Shown: positions 15,969-24,018, numbered from the stretch's first letter. The stretch: 64,000 bases of DNA from Casp-actino8 sp964513215 (GCA_964513215.1 CAZELU010000006.1:1-64000), one strand, 5' to 3'. Made by a program: numbers and translations. The notes: generated from the letters alone by a model not told the origin.

Positions 15969-16532
15969 TCAGGAGTCGTTGCGTTCGAGGAGGGAGCGAA
16001 GAATCGGCAGGGTCTCGGCGATATCGGGTGGCCCAGCGGGAAGTTGGTCACAGGCGAACCACCGAGCCCCCTCGATGGGCGACAACGGCGCGTCCATGTC
16101 GGCGGTCATCAACCAGCCCACGTTCCAGTGGCGATGATCGCGCGGGTTGTTGGTGTCGGTGGTGTGCACCACGGCCGGGCCGTCACCGATGAGTCGAATG
16201 TCGAATCGTGTGAGCCCGGTTTCTTCCTCGAGTTCACGAAGAGCCGCTTGGTGAGTGTTTTCGCCGACTTCGACATGTCCACCCGGAGTGCTCCAGCCCA
16301 AGGTCTTGTGACGTACGAAGATCGCGTACTCGCCATCGGGTGACAGCACCCACGCAGTGGCGCAGATGTGGGCGAGTGTCGGAGCGACCGAACCGTGCGT
16401 GACTCGATCCTGGGTGGTGAGCAATCGGTGCAGTGCGAGCGAATGTTCGTCGGCAACCTGGAGTCGATCGAGTTCGGACAGCACGGCCGGCCAATCGCCG
16501 GGGAGATCGAGCGTCGGATGCGGAAAGCCCAC
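15969..16532 (-). CDS. Nudix hydrolase
   Basis: A 187-aa Nudix protein. The Nudix box starts at GGHVEVGEN and runs to RELEEETGL, with all Glu ligands present. A long N-terminal extension (about 60 aa, RLQVADEHSLALHRLL) precedes it. The substrate is not predictable. GTG 16532 lies 11 bp after the thioesterase stop, so the two form an operon driven from 16970. Confidence 0.88.
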   Translation of the reverse strand: MGFPHPTLDLPGDWPAVLSELDRLQVADEHSLALHRLLTTQDRVTHGSVAPTLAHICATAWVLSPDGEYAIFVRHKTLGWSTPGGHVEVGENTHQAALRELEEETGLTRFDIRLIGDGPAVVHTTDTNNPRDHRHWNVGWLMTADMDAPLSPIEGARWFACDQLPAGPPDIAETLPILRSLLERNDS

Positions 16533-16543
16533 GAGACGACTGA

Positions 16544-16957
16544 TCAGTAGCCGAGCACTGCGTACGAGCCGGTGGCGGTGGCGACGAGACGGCCCTGTTG
16601 GTCGACGGCCCGCGATTCGAGATGCACGATGCGTTTGCCGGGCTTCACGACCGTTGTCTCCACAACGAGGCGACCGGGGCCGGCGGCGCGCAGATAGCGA
16701 ACCTGTATCTCGATGGTCGAGCAGAAGAGACCCTCGTCGAGGATGCTCATGGTCGCCGCACCCATCGACGTGTCGGCCAACGTGAACACCACCGAACCGT
16801 GAGCGACGCCGTTGGGGTTGAGGTGGCGCTCGTCGATTGTCACTTCGGCGCGGGCGGTTCCGTATCCGGTCTTCTCGACGGTCATGCCGAGGAACACGGC
16901 CAGCGGGAACTGGGATGGCGATGGAGCGGCGGTTCCATCCGGTGTCCAGGCAGACAT
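16544..16957 (-). CDS. PaaI-type hotdog thioesterase
   Basis: Hotdog-fold acyl-CoA thioesterase of 137 aa. It has the active-site region NPNGVAHGSVVFTLADTSMG with the His-Gly and Asp of the PaaI subgroup. It probably hydrolyses aromatic or medium-chain acyl-CoAs. It is divergent from an acyl-CoA dehydrogenase with both promoters in the 80-bp gap, which suggests a shared acyl-CoA role. Confidence 0.88.
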   Translation of the reverse strand: MSAWTPDGTAAPSPSQFPLAVFLGMTVEKTGYGTARAEVTIDERHLNPNGVAHGSVVFTLADTSMGAATMSILDEGLFCSTIEIQVRYLRAAGPGRLVVETTVVKPGKRIVHLESRAVDQQGRLVATATGSYAVLGY

Positions 16958-16964
16958 CGACGTG

Positions 16965-16970
16965 AAACTA
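16965..16970 (-). promoter_or_regulatory. Predicted -10 of thioesterase/Nudix operon
   Basis: TAGTTT, 7 nt before ATG 16957. Confidence 0.6.
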
Positions 16971-17024
16971 CCGGTCGGCGAGCGCCCGTCTCGGCTCGGG
17001 TTCGGTGGTCGGTCGGTGGAGGGT

Positions 17025-17030
17025 TACGGT
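17025..17030 (+). promoter_or_regulatory. Predicted -10 of first acyl-CoA dehydrogenase
   Basis: TACGGT, 6 nt before ATG 17037. Confidence 0.6.
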
Positions 17031-17036
17031 CGGCCC

Positions 17037-18311
17037 ATGGACTTCGCCATTCCCGCCGACATTCAGCACACGCTCGACCAACTCGACGACTTCATCGAAC
17101 GCGAGATCAAGCCGTTGCAGGCCCAGGACGACAACGAGCGTTTCTTCGATCATCGCCGCGAGTGGGCCCGCACCGACTTCGAGAACGGTGGCGTTCCGCG
17201 GGCCGAGTGGGAGGACCTGCTACGCGAGATGCGTCGTCGGGCCGATGCCGCCGGCTGGTTGCGACTGGCGTTGCCGAAAGAGTTCGGTGGCCGCAGCGCG
17301 AGCAATCTCGAAATGGCGATCATTCGCGAGCATCTGGCGACCAAGGGTCTCGGACTCTTCAACGACCTGCAGAACGAGTCGTCGATCGTCGGCAACTTTC
17401 CGACCGTTCTGATGATGCGCGACTTCGGCACCGAGGCGCAGAAAAAGGAATGGATGCCCGGTTTCCTCGATGGCACCAAGCGCCTCGCTTTTGGTCTCAC
17501 CGAACCGAACCACGGAAGCGACGCGACGCACCTCGAGACCACGGCCGTACGCGACGGTGACGAGTGGGTCATCAACGGGATGAAGCGCTGGAACAGTGGG
17601 CTGCATCACGCGACCCACGACATCATCTTCGCGCGCACATCGGGCGAACCCGGAAGCCCCATCGGTATCTCAGCCTTCCTGGTTCCCACCGACTCGCCGG
17701 GTTTCAATGTCGACTTCTTCTGGTGGACGTTCAACATGCCCACCGATCACGCCGAAGTGAGCATGAAGGACGTTCGAGTTCCGAGCACGGCGTTGTTCGG
17801 CCGACTCGATCACGGACTGGATCTCGCACAGCACTTCGTGCACGAGAATCGAATTCGTCAGGCGGCGTCCTCTCTCGGTGCGGCTCAGTACTGCATCAAC
17901 GAAGCGGTGGCCTACGCGAACTCGCGCATCACGTGGGGTAAGAAGCTCTCCAGTAATCAGGGCATTCAGTTCCCGCTCGTCGAGATGCACACCGAGGCTG
18001 CGATGTTGCGTCAACTCATCCGCTACACGGCCACGCTCATGGACAACTCGGTCAAGGACGATCGCCCCGACGTGGAGGGGTTCATGGAGTTCACCCACTT
18101 GGTCGCGATGTGCAACTACCGCGCCAATCGCCTCGCCTGCGACGCGGCCGACCGCGCGATGCAGACGTGCGGCGGTGTGGGCTACAGCCGACACATGCCG
18201 TTCGAGCACATTTACCGACATCACCGTCGCTACCGGATCACCGAGGGCAGCGAGGAGATCCAGATGCGCAAGGTCGGCCAGCACCTTTTCGGGTTCGGTC
18301 GCAAGAAATAG
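17037..18311 (+). CDS. Acyl-CoA dehydrogenase family protein
   Basis: FAD enzyme of 424 aa that introduces an alpha-beta double bond into an acyl-CoA. It shows the FAD-contact FGLTEPNHGSDA segment, WVINGMKRWNSG, the helical C-terminal domain with QTCGGVGYSRHMPFEH, and the base region RITEGSEEIQ with the usual Glu. Substrate chain type is unknown. The reading frame stays open upstream to 16812, but ATG 17037 fits both the leaderless promoter and the family N-terminus. Confidence 0.92.
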   Translation: MDFAIPADIQHTLDQLDDFIEREIKPLQAQDDNERFFDHRREWARTDFENGGVPRAEWEDLLREMRRRADAAGWLRLALPKEFGGRSASNLEMAIIREHLATKGLGLFNDLQNESSIVGNFPTVLMMRDFGTEAQKKEWMPGFLDGTKRLAFGLTEPNHGSDATHLETTAVRDGDEWVINGMKRWNSGLHHATHDIIFARTSGEPGSPIGISAFLVPTDSPGFNVDFFWWTFNMPTDHAEVSMKDVRVPSTALFGRLDHGLDLAQHFVHENRIRQAASSLGAAQYCINEAVAYANSRITWGKKLSSNQGIQFPLVEMHTEAAMLRQLIRYTATLMDNSVKDDRPDVEGFMEFTHLVAMCNYRANRLACDAADRAMQTCGGVGYSRHMPFEHIYRHHRRYRITEGSEEIQMRKVGQHLFGFGRKK

Positions 18312-18348
18312 TCGGGCGCCCGCCCCGGCGGGGGAGTTGTCGTCTGGT

Positions 18349-18364
18349 GTTAGGTCTGCCTAAC
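18349..18364 (+). promoter_or_regulatory. Palindromic operator-like site before iron permease
   Basis: GTTAGG-TCTG-CCTAAC is a perfect 6-bp inverted repeat with a 4-bp spacer. Its right arm overlaps the predicted -10 (TAACAT, 18361-18366), so a bound protein would block RNA polymerase. The TTAGG/CCTAA arms resemble DtxR/IdeR-family half-sites, but the spacing is shorter than the 19-bp IdeR box. A metal-responsive DtxR-family repressor is the likely reader (inference). Confidence 0.55.
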
Positions 18365-18366
18365 AT
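18361..18366 (+). promoter_or_regulatory. Predicted -10 of iron permease gene
   Basis: TAACAT, 8 nt before ATG 18375, overlapping the palindrome. Confidence 0.5.
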
Positions 18367-18374
18367 CCCGGGTG

Positions 18375-19187
18375 ATGGGTGCATCCTTCCTGATCACATT
18401 GCGCGAGGGCCTGGAGGTTTCGCTGGTCCTGGCCATCCTCGTGGCGTATCTCGTGAAGACCGGCCGTGGGGCCGAAGTCGGAGCCGTGTGGCGTGGCACC
18501 GGCCTGGCGGTCGGCCTGTGTATCGGCGTGGGCCTGGTCATCTTCGCGGCGATCGGTGAGCTGCACGGAACCGCCGAGCAGATCACCGAAGGTGTGATCG
18601 CCGTCGCCGCGGCGGCCGTTCTCACGTGGATGATCTTCTGGATGCGGGCGAACGCGCGCTCACTGGGTTCGGAGTTGCGACAGAAAGTCGACACGGCGAC
18701 AGGAACGACCGCACTCGTGGTGATCGCGTTCGTGGCCACGATTCGCGAGGGACTGGAGACGGTTCTGTTCTTGCTGAGCGCCGAGACCGGCTCGGCTTCA
18801 GGCTCACAAGTCGTCGTGGGTGGATTGCTTGGTGTCGTCGTGTCGGCGGCGCTCGGGGTGATCGTCTATCGCGGCGGCAACCGATTGAATTTGCGTCGAT
18901 TCTTCCAGATCACCGGTGTGCTGCTCGTTCTCTTCGCGGCCGGACTCGTCGGCAAAGCAGTCCACGAGTTCCGCGAAGCACTCGGCCTCGAGAGCGGGTT
19001 GCTCATCGATCCCGTGTGGACGATCTCGTCGGGTCTCTGGGCGTCCGGGTCGTTCTACGACTTCATGAAGGGCTTCTTCGGTTGGCACGCCGAAACCGAA
19101 CGACTTCGGCTCGTCGCCTATCTCGCGTACTTGTTGCCGGTTCTCTTCGTGTTCTTGAAGCGACCGAGCGCCACCAAAGCCGCCTGA
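18375..19187 (+). CDS. FTR1 family iron permease (EfeU-like)
   Basis: Integral membrane iron transporter of 270 aa with about seven transmembrane helices. The two REGLE motifs that bind iron are present: LREGLEVSLV in helix 1 and IREGLETVLF in helix 4. EfeO and EfeB partners are not adjacent, so this is a stand-alone FTR1-type permease. GTG 18372 directly precedes the chosen ATG. The palindrome at 18349-18364 suggests repression when iron (or manganese) is plentiful. Confidence 0.92.
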   Translation: MGASFLITLREGLEVSLVLAILVAYLVKTGRGAEVGAVWRGTGLAVGLCIGVGLVIFAAIGELHGTAEQITEGVIAVAAAAVLTWMIFWMRANARSLGSELRQKVDTATGTTALVVIAFVATIREGLETVLFLLSAETGSASGSQVVVGGLLGVVVSAALGVIVYRGGNRLNLRRFFQITGVLLVLFAAGLVGKAVHEFREALGLESGLLIDPVWTISSGLWASGSFYDFMKGFFGWHAETERLRLVAYLAYLLPVLFVFLKRPSATKAA

Positions 19188-19208
19188 CTGCGCAGCGCTC
19201 CCTACGGC

Positions 19209-19214
19209 TACCGT
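19209..19214 (+). promoter_or_regulatory. Predicted -10 of ilvD
   Basis: TACCGT, 7 nt before ATG 19222. Confidence 0.6.
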
Positions 19215-19221
19215 GGAGGGC

Positions 19222-20928
19222 ATGGCTCCCGCAGACGGAACTCCGGTCGATGTCAAACCCCGTAGTCGTGATGTCACCGACGGCATCCAGAAAGCAGCCT
19301 CGCGCGCGATGTTGCGCGCGGTTGGTCTGACCGACGACGACTGGGTCAAACCGCAGATCGGTGTCGCATCGTCATGGAACGAGATCACGCCGTGCAACAT
19401 GTCGCTTCGCCGCCTGACCGAGGCCGCCAAAGTCGGCGTTCGAGCGGCTGGCGGAGTTCCCATGGAGTTCGGAACCATCACGGTGAGCGATGGCATCTCG
19501 ATGGGCCACGAAGGTATGCGCGCATCGCTCGTGAGTCGCGAAGTGATCTGCGACTCGGTGGAAGCCGTGATGCACGCCGAGCGATTCGACGGCCTCGTCG
19601 CCACCGGAGGGTGCGACAAGAGCATGCCCGGCATGATGATGGCCATCGCTCGCCTGAACCTGCCGGCGGTGTTCGTCTACAACGGATCCACCTTGCCCGG
19701 TCAGCACAACGGCAAGAACATCGACATCACCACGGTGTTCGAAGCGATTGGTGCGTGCGCGGCCGGAACGATGTCGGAAGACGAATTGACCGCCATCGAA
19801 AAGGCGGCGTGCCCCGGTGAAGGCGCGTGTGGCGGAATGTTCACCGCTAACACGATGTCGTCGATCGGTGAAGCACTCGGACTCTCGTTGCCCGGCTCGG
19901 CCTCGGCTCCCGCGGTCGATCGCAGTCGTGAGGACGATGCGCGTCGTGCCGGTGAGGCCGTCGTGAACATGCTCCGCCTCGGCATTCGTCCGCGCGACAT
20001 CCTCACGAAGAAGGCCTTCGAGAACGCGATCGCCCTCACCAACGCCCTGGGTGGAAGCACCAACGCGGTCTTGCATCTCCTGGCCATCGCCAACGAGGCC
20101 GGTGTCGACTTGACGCTCGAAGAGTTCAACACCATCGCCTCTCGCGTGCCGCACTTCGCCGACATGAAGCCGGGTGGCAAGTTCCACATGACCGACCTGC
20201 ATCGCGTGGGTGGTGTACCGGTCGTTCTGAAGCATCTCCTCGACGCCGGATTGCTGCACGGTGACGTGCTCACGTGCACTGGTCGCACCATGGCCGAGAA
20301 CCTGGCCGAGATCGATCCTCCGGCGCCCGATGGTGTCGTTGTGCATCCGATCGACGCGCCGATCAGCGCCGAGGGTGGCATCGTCGTGCTCAGCGGTTCG
20401 CTCGCACCCAAGGGATCGGTGGTGAAGGTCGCCGGCCTCACGCCCGAGCAACGCAAGTTCGAAGGGTCAGCCCGCGTGTTCGACGGTGAAGACGGCGCGA
20501 TGGCGGCCATCATGGCCGGCGAGATCCAGCCCAACACCGTTCTCGTGATCCGTTACGAAGGACCCAAGGGCGGCCCGGGCATGCGCGAGATGTTGGCCAT
20601 CACCGGTGCGCTGAAAGGCGCGGGTCGCGGTGCCGACTGTGCGCTCATCACCGACGGTCGTTTCAGCGGCGGCACCTGGGGCTTCTGCATCGGCCACGTT
20701 GCCCCCGAAGCAGTCGATGGAGGCCCCATCGCCTTCGTGCGCGATGGTGATCGCATTCGTATCGACGTCTCGTCGCTCGCGCTCGACTTGCTGGTCGACG
20801 AGGCCGAGATGACACGACGCCGACAGGGTTGGACTCCCAACGCTCCGCGGTACACGAGTGGAGTGCTCGGCAAGTACGCGCGGCTCGCTCAGGGCGCCGA
20901 GAAGGGCGCCATCACCAACTTGCTCTAG
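19222..20928 (+). CDS. ilvD: Dihydroxy-acid dehydratase
   Basis: Fe-S dehydratase of 568 aa that makes the 2-oxoacid precursors of valine, leucine and isoleucine. All three cluster cysteines are visible, in NEITPCNMS, GGCDKSMPG and GEGACGGMFTANTMS, as is the C-terminal DGRFSGGTWGFCIGH motif. ATG 19222 is preferred over GTG 19213, since that GTG lies inside the -10/spacer region. No other ilv genes are nearby. It ends overlapping the convergent lysE gene by 4 bp. Confidence 0.96.
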   Translation: MAPADGTPVDVKPRSRDVTDGIQKAASRAMLRAVGLTDDDWVKPQIGVASSWNEITPCNMSLRRLTEAAKVGVRAAGGVPMEFGTITVSDGISMGHEGMRASLVSREVICDSVEAVMHAERFDGLVATGGCDKSMPGMMMAIARLNLPAVFVYNGSTLPGQHNGKNIDITTVFEAIGACAAGTMSEDELTAIEKAACPGEGACGGMFTANTMSSIGEALGLSLPGSASAPAVDRSREDDARRAGEAVVNMLRLGIRPRDILTKKAFENAIALTNALGGSTNAVLHLLAIANEAGVDLTLEEFNTIASRVPHFADMKPGGKFHMTDLHRVGGVPVVLKHLLDAGLLHGDVLTCTGRTMAENLAEIDPPAPDGVVVHPIDAPISAEGGIVVLSGSLAPKGSVVKVAGLTPEQRKFEGSARVFDGEDGAMAAIMAGEIQPNTVLVIRYEGPKGGPGMREMLAITGALKGAGRGADCALITDGRFSGGTWGFCIGHVAPEAVDGGPIAFVRDGDRIRIDVSSLALDLLVDEAEMTRRRQGWTPNAPRYTSGVLGKYARLAQGAEKGAITNLL

Positions 20929-21554
20929 TGCGAGCGTTTGGTGGTGGCAGCCACCACGCCTAGCGCCACGAACACCGTGCCGGCCACGTAGCGCTGCACG
21001 AACGGAAGTGTGCGGCCGCGTAGCAGCACCGTGCGAAGTGCACTGGCGGTGAGTGCGTACATGCCGTCGGTGAGACAGCCGATGGCCACGAAGATCGATC
21101 CGAGAACCAGAGCCTGAGACCAGGCCGCACCATTGTCGGGATCGATGAACTGCGGAAGGTACGACAAGAAGAAGAGTGCGACCTTCGGGTTCAGGGTGTT
21201 GACGATCACGCCCTGGCTGAACGAGCGTCGCCGACTCACCGAGGCCGAGTCGCCCGACACCGCGCGAGGTTTGGTGGCCAAGGTTCGTAGGCCCACGAAC
21301 ACGAGATAGGCGGCGCCGAGCCACTTCACGGCGTTGAAGGCGGTGGCCGAGGTGGCGAGTACCGCCGAGAGTCCGGCGGTGGCGGCCACCACGTGCACGA
21401 AGTTGCCGAGCTCGAGACCGGCCACCGCGGCCAATCCGACTTCGCGTCCGTCGGACACCGAGCGGTTGAGCACGTAGATCACGGCCGGACCGGGGATGAG
21501 AAGGAGCGCGACCGACGCGATGGCGAAGGTGACGATCGAACTCAGGTCAGGCAC
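20925..21554 (-). CDS. LysE/RhtB family amino-acid exporter
   Basis: Membrane exporter of 209 aa with about six transmembrane helices and the family motifs LLLIPGPAVIYVLNRS, GLELGNFVHVVAA and GVIVNTLNPKVALFFLSYLPQF. Substrate is unassigned among amino acids and homoserine/threonine. GTG 21554 follows TAGAGT by 6 nt. That hexamer contains the TAG stop of the upstream Nudix gene, so the gene can be read from its own start site or as the end of that operon. Confidence 0.92.
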   Translation of the reverse strand: MPDLSSIVTFAIASVALLLIPGPAVIYVLNRSVSDGREVGLAAVAGLELGNFVHVVAATAGLSAVLATSATAFNAVKWLGAAYLVFVGLRTLATKPRAVSGDSASVSRRRSFSQGVIVNTLNPKVALFFLSYLPQFIDPDNGAAWSQALVLGSIFVAIGCLTDGMYALTASALRTVLLRGRTLPFVQRYVAGTVFVALGVVAATTKRSH

Positions 21555-21560
21555 GGCGCC

Positions 21561-21566
21561 ACTCTA
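21561..21566 (-). promoter_or_regulatory. Predicted -10 of lysE-type gene
   Basis: TAGAGT, 6 nt before GTG 21554; its first three bases are the Nudix stop codon. Confidence 0.5.
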
Positions 21567-22052
21567 TGGCTCGACATCGACCGGAGAAGAAGGCACTCCG
21601 GTGCGAACGACTTCGTCGATGAGGTCGGGGAGGGCGCGGGGCACCCACCAGATGTCGTCGCGCGTTCGCATCTCGTCGATGCTCCACCAACGAAGTTCGA
21701 ACATGTATTCCTCGTTGAGCGTCGACCAGGGGAGAGCCGGCGCGGGTTCGAACTCCTCGTCGACTTCGACGACGTGAATGTGCTCGCGTTGTCCGTCCCA
21801 CTGTCCGTTGATGAATTTCACGTGATGCTCTCGGGTCCAGATGTGTGGACCGATGGCGGAATCGACGAGTCCGACTTCCTCGCGCAACTCGCGACGCAAC
21901 GCGGCCACGTGATCTTCGCCGGGTTCGAGGCCACCACCGGGAAGTGCCCAACGCGAGCCGGCCGGGAACTCGAAACGTACGAGCAGAACTCGCGCGGCCG
22001 GAGTGATCACGAGGGCCCTCGCGGCCGGTCGAATGCGCAGTGGAGTGGACAC
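21564..22052 (-). CDS. Nudix hydrolase
   Basis: A 162-aa Nudix protein. The box begins GGGLEPGED and ends RRELREEVGL with intact catalytic glutamates. The ARALVITPAARVLLVRFEF start is typical of short actinobacterial Nudix proteins. Its substrate is not predictable. It lies 30 bp downstream of the DUF3039 gene, probably co-transcribed. Confidence 0.9.
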   Translation of the reverse strand: MSTPLRIRPAARALVITPAARVLLVRFEFPAGSRWALPGGGLEPGEDHVAALRRELREEVGLVDSAIGPHIWTREHHVKFINGQWDGQREHIHVVEVDEEFEPAPALPWSTLNEEYMFELRWWSIDEMRTRDDIWWVPRALPDLIDEVVRTGVPSSPVDVEP

Positions 22053-22082
22053 GAAGAAGTCGCCGGCCTCAGTCGTCGGCGG

Positions 22083-22370
22083 TCATTCGCCTGGTGTGTC
22101 GTTCAGGCCGTCGTTGAACGACTTGTACATCTCGTAGATGTTCTTGCACTCCTCGCACAGCGGGAGTGATTTCGGATCGCGTGACGGGACCCAGACGTGG
22201 CCACACAGTGCCTCGAGGGGTGTGCCCATGACGCGGGCCTCCAGAACCTTGGCAGCCGCGGTTTCGCCCGGGCCGACCTTCACGATGTGGGCGCAGTCGG
22301 GCCGCCCGGTCTGCGTGACGTCGTCGGTCCGGACGTCGGTCCGGAAATCCGTCTCGGTGATCGCGGCCAT
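22083..22370 (-). CDS. DUF3039 domain protein
   Basis: Small 95-aa actinobacterial protein of unknown function. It shows the family pattern of a Cys-His pair (RPDCAHIVK), EARVMGTPLEALCGHVWVP and LCEECKNIYEMY, so about four cysteines probably bind zinc. TTGACT sits 7 nt before ATG 22370 in the -10 position, as it does for the rhomboid gene. It is divergent from the FmdB gene. Confidence 0.85.
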   Translation of the reverse strand: MAAITETDFRTDVRTDDVTQTGRPDCAHIVKVGPGETAAAKVLEARVMGTPLEALCGHVWVPSRDPKSLPLCEECKNIYEMYKSFNDGLNDTPGE

Positions 22371-22392
22371 GACGACCAGTCAACCAGAGACC

Positions 22393-22398
22393 TACACT
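22393..22398 (+). promoter_or_regulatory. Predicted -10 of FmdB gene
   Basis: TACACT, 7 nt before ATG 22406. Confidence 0.6.
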
Positions 22399-22405
22399 GT
22401 GGAGG

Positions 22406-22627
22406 ATGCCTCTGTACGAGTTCCGCTGTCGAACCTGCGAGTCGACCTTCGAGGTCCGTCGTCCGATGTCCGAAGCCAGCGATCCCGCGACGTGTCCCGA
22501 GGGGCACCCGGGTGCGGTGCGTCTCCTCTCGGTTTTCGCATCGGTGGGCGGCGGGTCGGCTCCGGCCGCCTCGCCCGCGCCGTCATCGGGTGGCGGTTGC
22601 GGCTCGGGCTGCGGCTGCGCGCACTGA
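22406..22627 (+). CDS. FmdB family zinc-ribbon protein
   Basis: A 73-aa protein with an N-terminal zinc ribbon (MPLYEFRCRTCESTFE and a second cysteine in ATCPEGH, where the usual final Cys is His). A Gly/Ser/Ala linker and a cysteine-rich tail (GGGCGSGCGCAH) follow. The family is named after FmdB, and its role is still unclear. Confidence 0.88.
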   Translation: MPLYEFRCRTCESTFEVRRPMSEASDPATCPEGHPGAVRLLSVFASVGGGSAPAASPAPSSGGGCGSGCGCAH

Positions 22628-22658
22628 CCTCCGCCAGCACACTCGCACGGCCGACGAG

Positions 22659-22664
22659 TACGGT
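22659..22664 (+). promoter_or_regulatory. Predicted -10 of small membrane ORF / DUF4031
   Basis: TACGGT, 6 nt before ATG 22671. Confidence 0.5.
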
Positions 22665-22670
22665 GTGGGC

Positions 22671-22805
22671 ATGGCTTCCTGGATCGTGAACCTGGTCGTG
22701 GTGGGCACGGCCGTCGGTGCCGCGGTCGGCATCGGTGCCACCGGAATTCGCGTCGATTCACCCAAGCCCGTTCCGGTTCGCGTGCGCAAGAACCGCCGCC
22801 GCTGA
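22671..22805 (+). CDS. 44-aa single-pass membrane peptide
   Basis: A 44-codon frame with a hydrophobic first half (MASWIVNLVVVGTAVGAAVG) and a strongly basic tail (VRVRKNRRR), which predicts a single membrane span with the tail in the cytoplasm. It is supported by a leaderless promoter and by its stop overlapping the CTG start of the DUF4031 gene. No family is recognised. It may act as a leader peptide that couples translation into DUF4031. Confidence 0.6.
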   Translation: MASWIVNLVVVGTAVGAAVGIGATGIRVDSPKPVPVRVRKNRRR

Positions 22806-23137
22806 CTCTCTACGTCGACCCGGCCGCCTGGTGGTTCCGCGACCGCCGTTGGTGTCACCTCGTCAGCGATCTGCATCTCGACGAACTCCACGAGTTCGCG
22901 TTCGGACTCGGCGTGTCACGGCGCGCGTTCCATCTCGATCACTACGACTTGCCCGACGAGTACCGAACCATGGCGGTCGACCTCGGCGCACGAGAAGTGA
23001 CCAGCCGACAGATCGTGTCGATTCTGCGCACCAGTGGACTGCGTGTCGCTCCGCGTCTGCGCCGTGGCGAGATTCAGGCCGCTACGGCCACGCTGGCCAC
23101 GAACGACACCACCGCGACGGCGATCGGCACCGCGTAG
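22802..23137 (+). CDS. DUF4031 domain protein with apparent CTG start
   Basis: A 111-aa member of DUF4031, a small family of unknown function. The family's conserved N-terminal block (LYVDPAAWWFRDRRWCHLVS) and FHLDHYDLPDEYR are both present. The first conventional start codon in this frame is GTG 22913, inside the domain and after the conserved block. Only CTG 22802 gives the expected M-T-L-Y-V-D-P start, and it overlaps the preceding TGA as CTGA. The 3' end overlaps the convergent rhomboid gene by 64 bp. Confidence 0.8.
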   Translation: MTLYVDPAAWWFRDRRWCHLVSDLHLDELHEFAFGLGVSRRAFHLDHYDLPDEYRTMAVDLGAREVTSRQIVSILRTSGLRVAPRLRRGEIQAATATLATNDTTATAIGTA

Positions 23138-23928
23138 GAACTCCAACTCGGGGTCCGTCGCCACGTCGGGGCCAGCATCACCGCACCGCACACCGCACCG
23201 GCGGCCGCGCCGCCGAGGTGACCCCCGATCGAGATGCCCGGGATGGTGAACGTGAGCAGAAGGTTGATCACGAGGGTCGCGCCGATGCCGGTCTGGAACA
23301 CGTTGACGCCACGTCGTTGGAGGCCCACCGCGGCCGCGGCCATCAGGCCGAACACGGCGCCGGAAGCACCACCGTGCAATCCACCGGCGTTGCCTTGAAT
23401 CACGAGTGCACCCAGTGAACCACCGAGAAGCGACGCGAAGTACAGCAATCCGAAGCGCACACGGCCGAGCGCGGGTTCGAGCATCTGGCCGAGTTGATAC
23501 AAGAGGATCATGTTCATCGCGAGATGGAGGAGACCGAAGTGGAGGAAGCCAGCCGACACCAGGCGATACCACCCCGCCGCATCCTGAAGGAGCCATTTGC
23601 TGAGACCGAGATCGATCTCGCGATCACTCGGACGATCGGTGAATCCGGCCGATGAGACATCGCCCATCAGGACCCACGCGAAGACGGCCAGATTGATACC
23701 GATCAGCACGAGTGTGACCGCGATGGGCTGACGTGCGTTCCAGTCGCGCACTCGAACCGAAGCCGCCGGCCGACTGGCCTTGACGCAATCGGTGCAGTGA
23801 CTACCGACGGTCGCGGAAACGAGACAGTCACTGCACGCCGGACGACCACAACGAGTGCACGATCGGCCGGTGAGCCGATCGGGGTGACGTGTGCACGCAG
23901 GAAGTTGAGGCGGGGGGAACTCGGTCAT
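23074..23928 (-). CDS. Rhomboid family intramembrane serine protease
   Basis: A 284-aa membrane protease. The N-terminal 60 residues form a B-box-like zinc-binding module (CTRCGRPACSDCLV ... HCTDCV), then about seven helices. Catalytic Ser is in HGGASGAVFG and His in ISIGGHLGGAAAG; HFGLLHLAMNMILL is the conserved helix-2 His/Asn region. Substrates are unknown. TTGACT lies 7 nt before the ATG. Confidence 0.93.
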   Translation of the reverse strand: MTEFPPPQLPACTRHPDRLTGRSCTRCGRPACSDCLVSATVGSHCTDCVKASRPAASVRVRDWNARQPIAVTLVLIGINLAVFAWVLMGDVSSAGFTDRPSDREIDLGLSKWLLQDAAGWYRLVSAGFLHFGLLHLAMNMILLYQLGQMLEPALGRVRFGLLYFASLLGGSLGALVIQGNAGGLHGGASGAVFGLMAAAAVGLQRRGVNVFQTGIGATLVINLLLTFTIPGISIGGHLGGAAAGAVCGAVMLAPTWRRTPSWSSYAVPIAVAVVSFVASVAVAA

Positions 23929-23979
23929 GTCGTGAAGTCAACGCGACAGCAGCGTGACGATCACGGTACCTGGTCTTGC

Positions 23980-23985
23980 TACGGT
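23980..23985 (+). promoter_or_regulatory. Possible -10 of second acyl-CoA dehydrogenase
   Basis: TACGGT. A start near 23992 would leave a leader of about 80 nt. Confidence 0.35.
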
Positions 23986-24018
23986 CGTCGGGGTCGGGCC
24001 GGGCGCGGGGGCGTCGCG

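Noticed and set aside
16812..17036. N-terminal extension of the first acyl-CoA dehydrogenase
   Set aside because: It overlaps the divergent thioesterase gene and lies upstream of the predicted promoter.
18349..18364. Calling the palindrome an IdeR iron box
   Set aside because: The arms fit DtxR-family half-sites but the spacing does not match the 19-bp consensus, so only a family-level guess is made.
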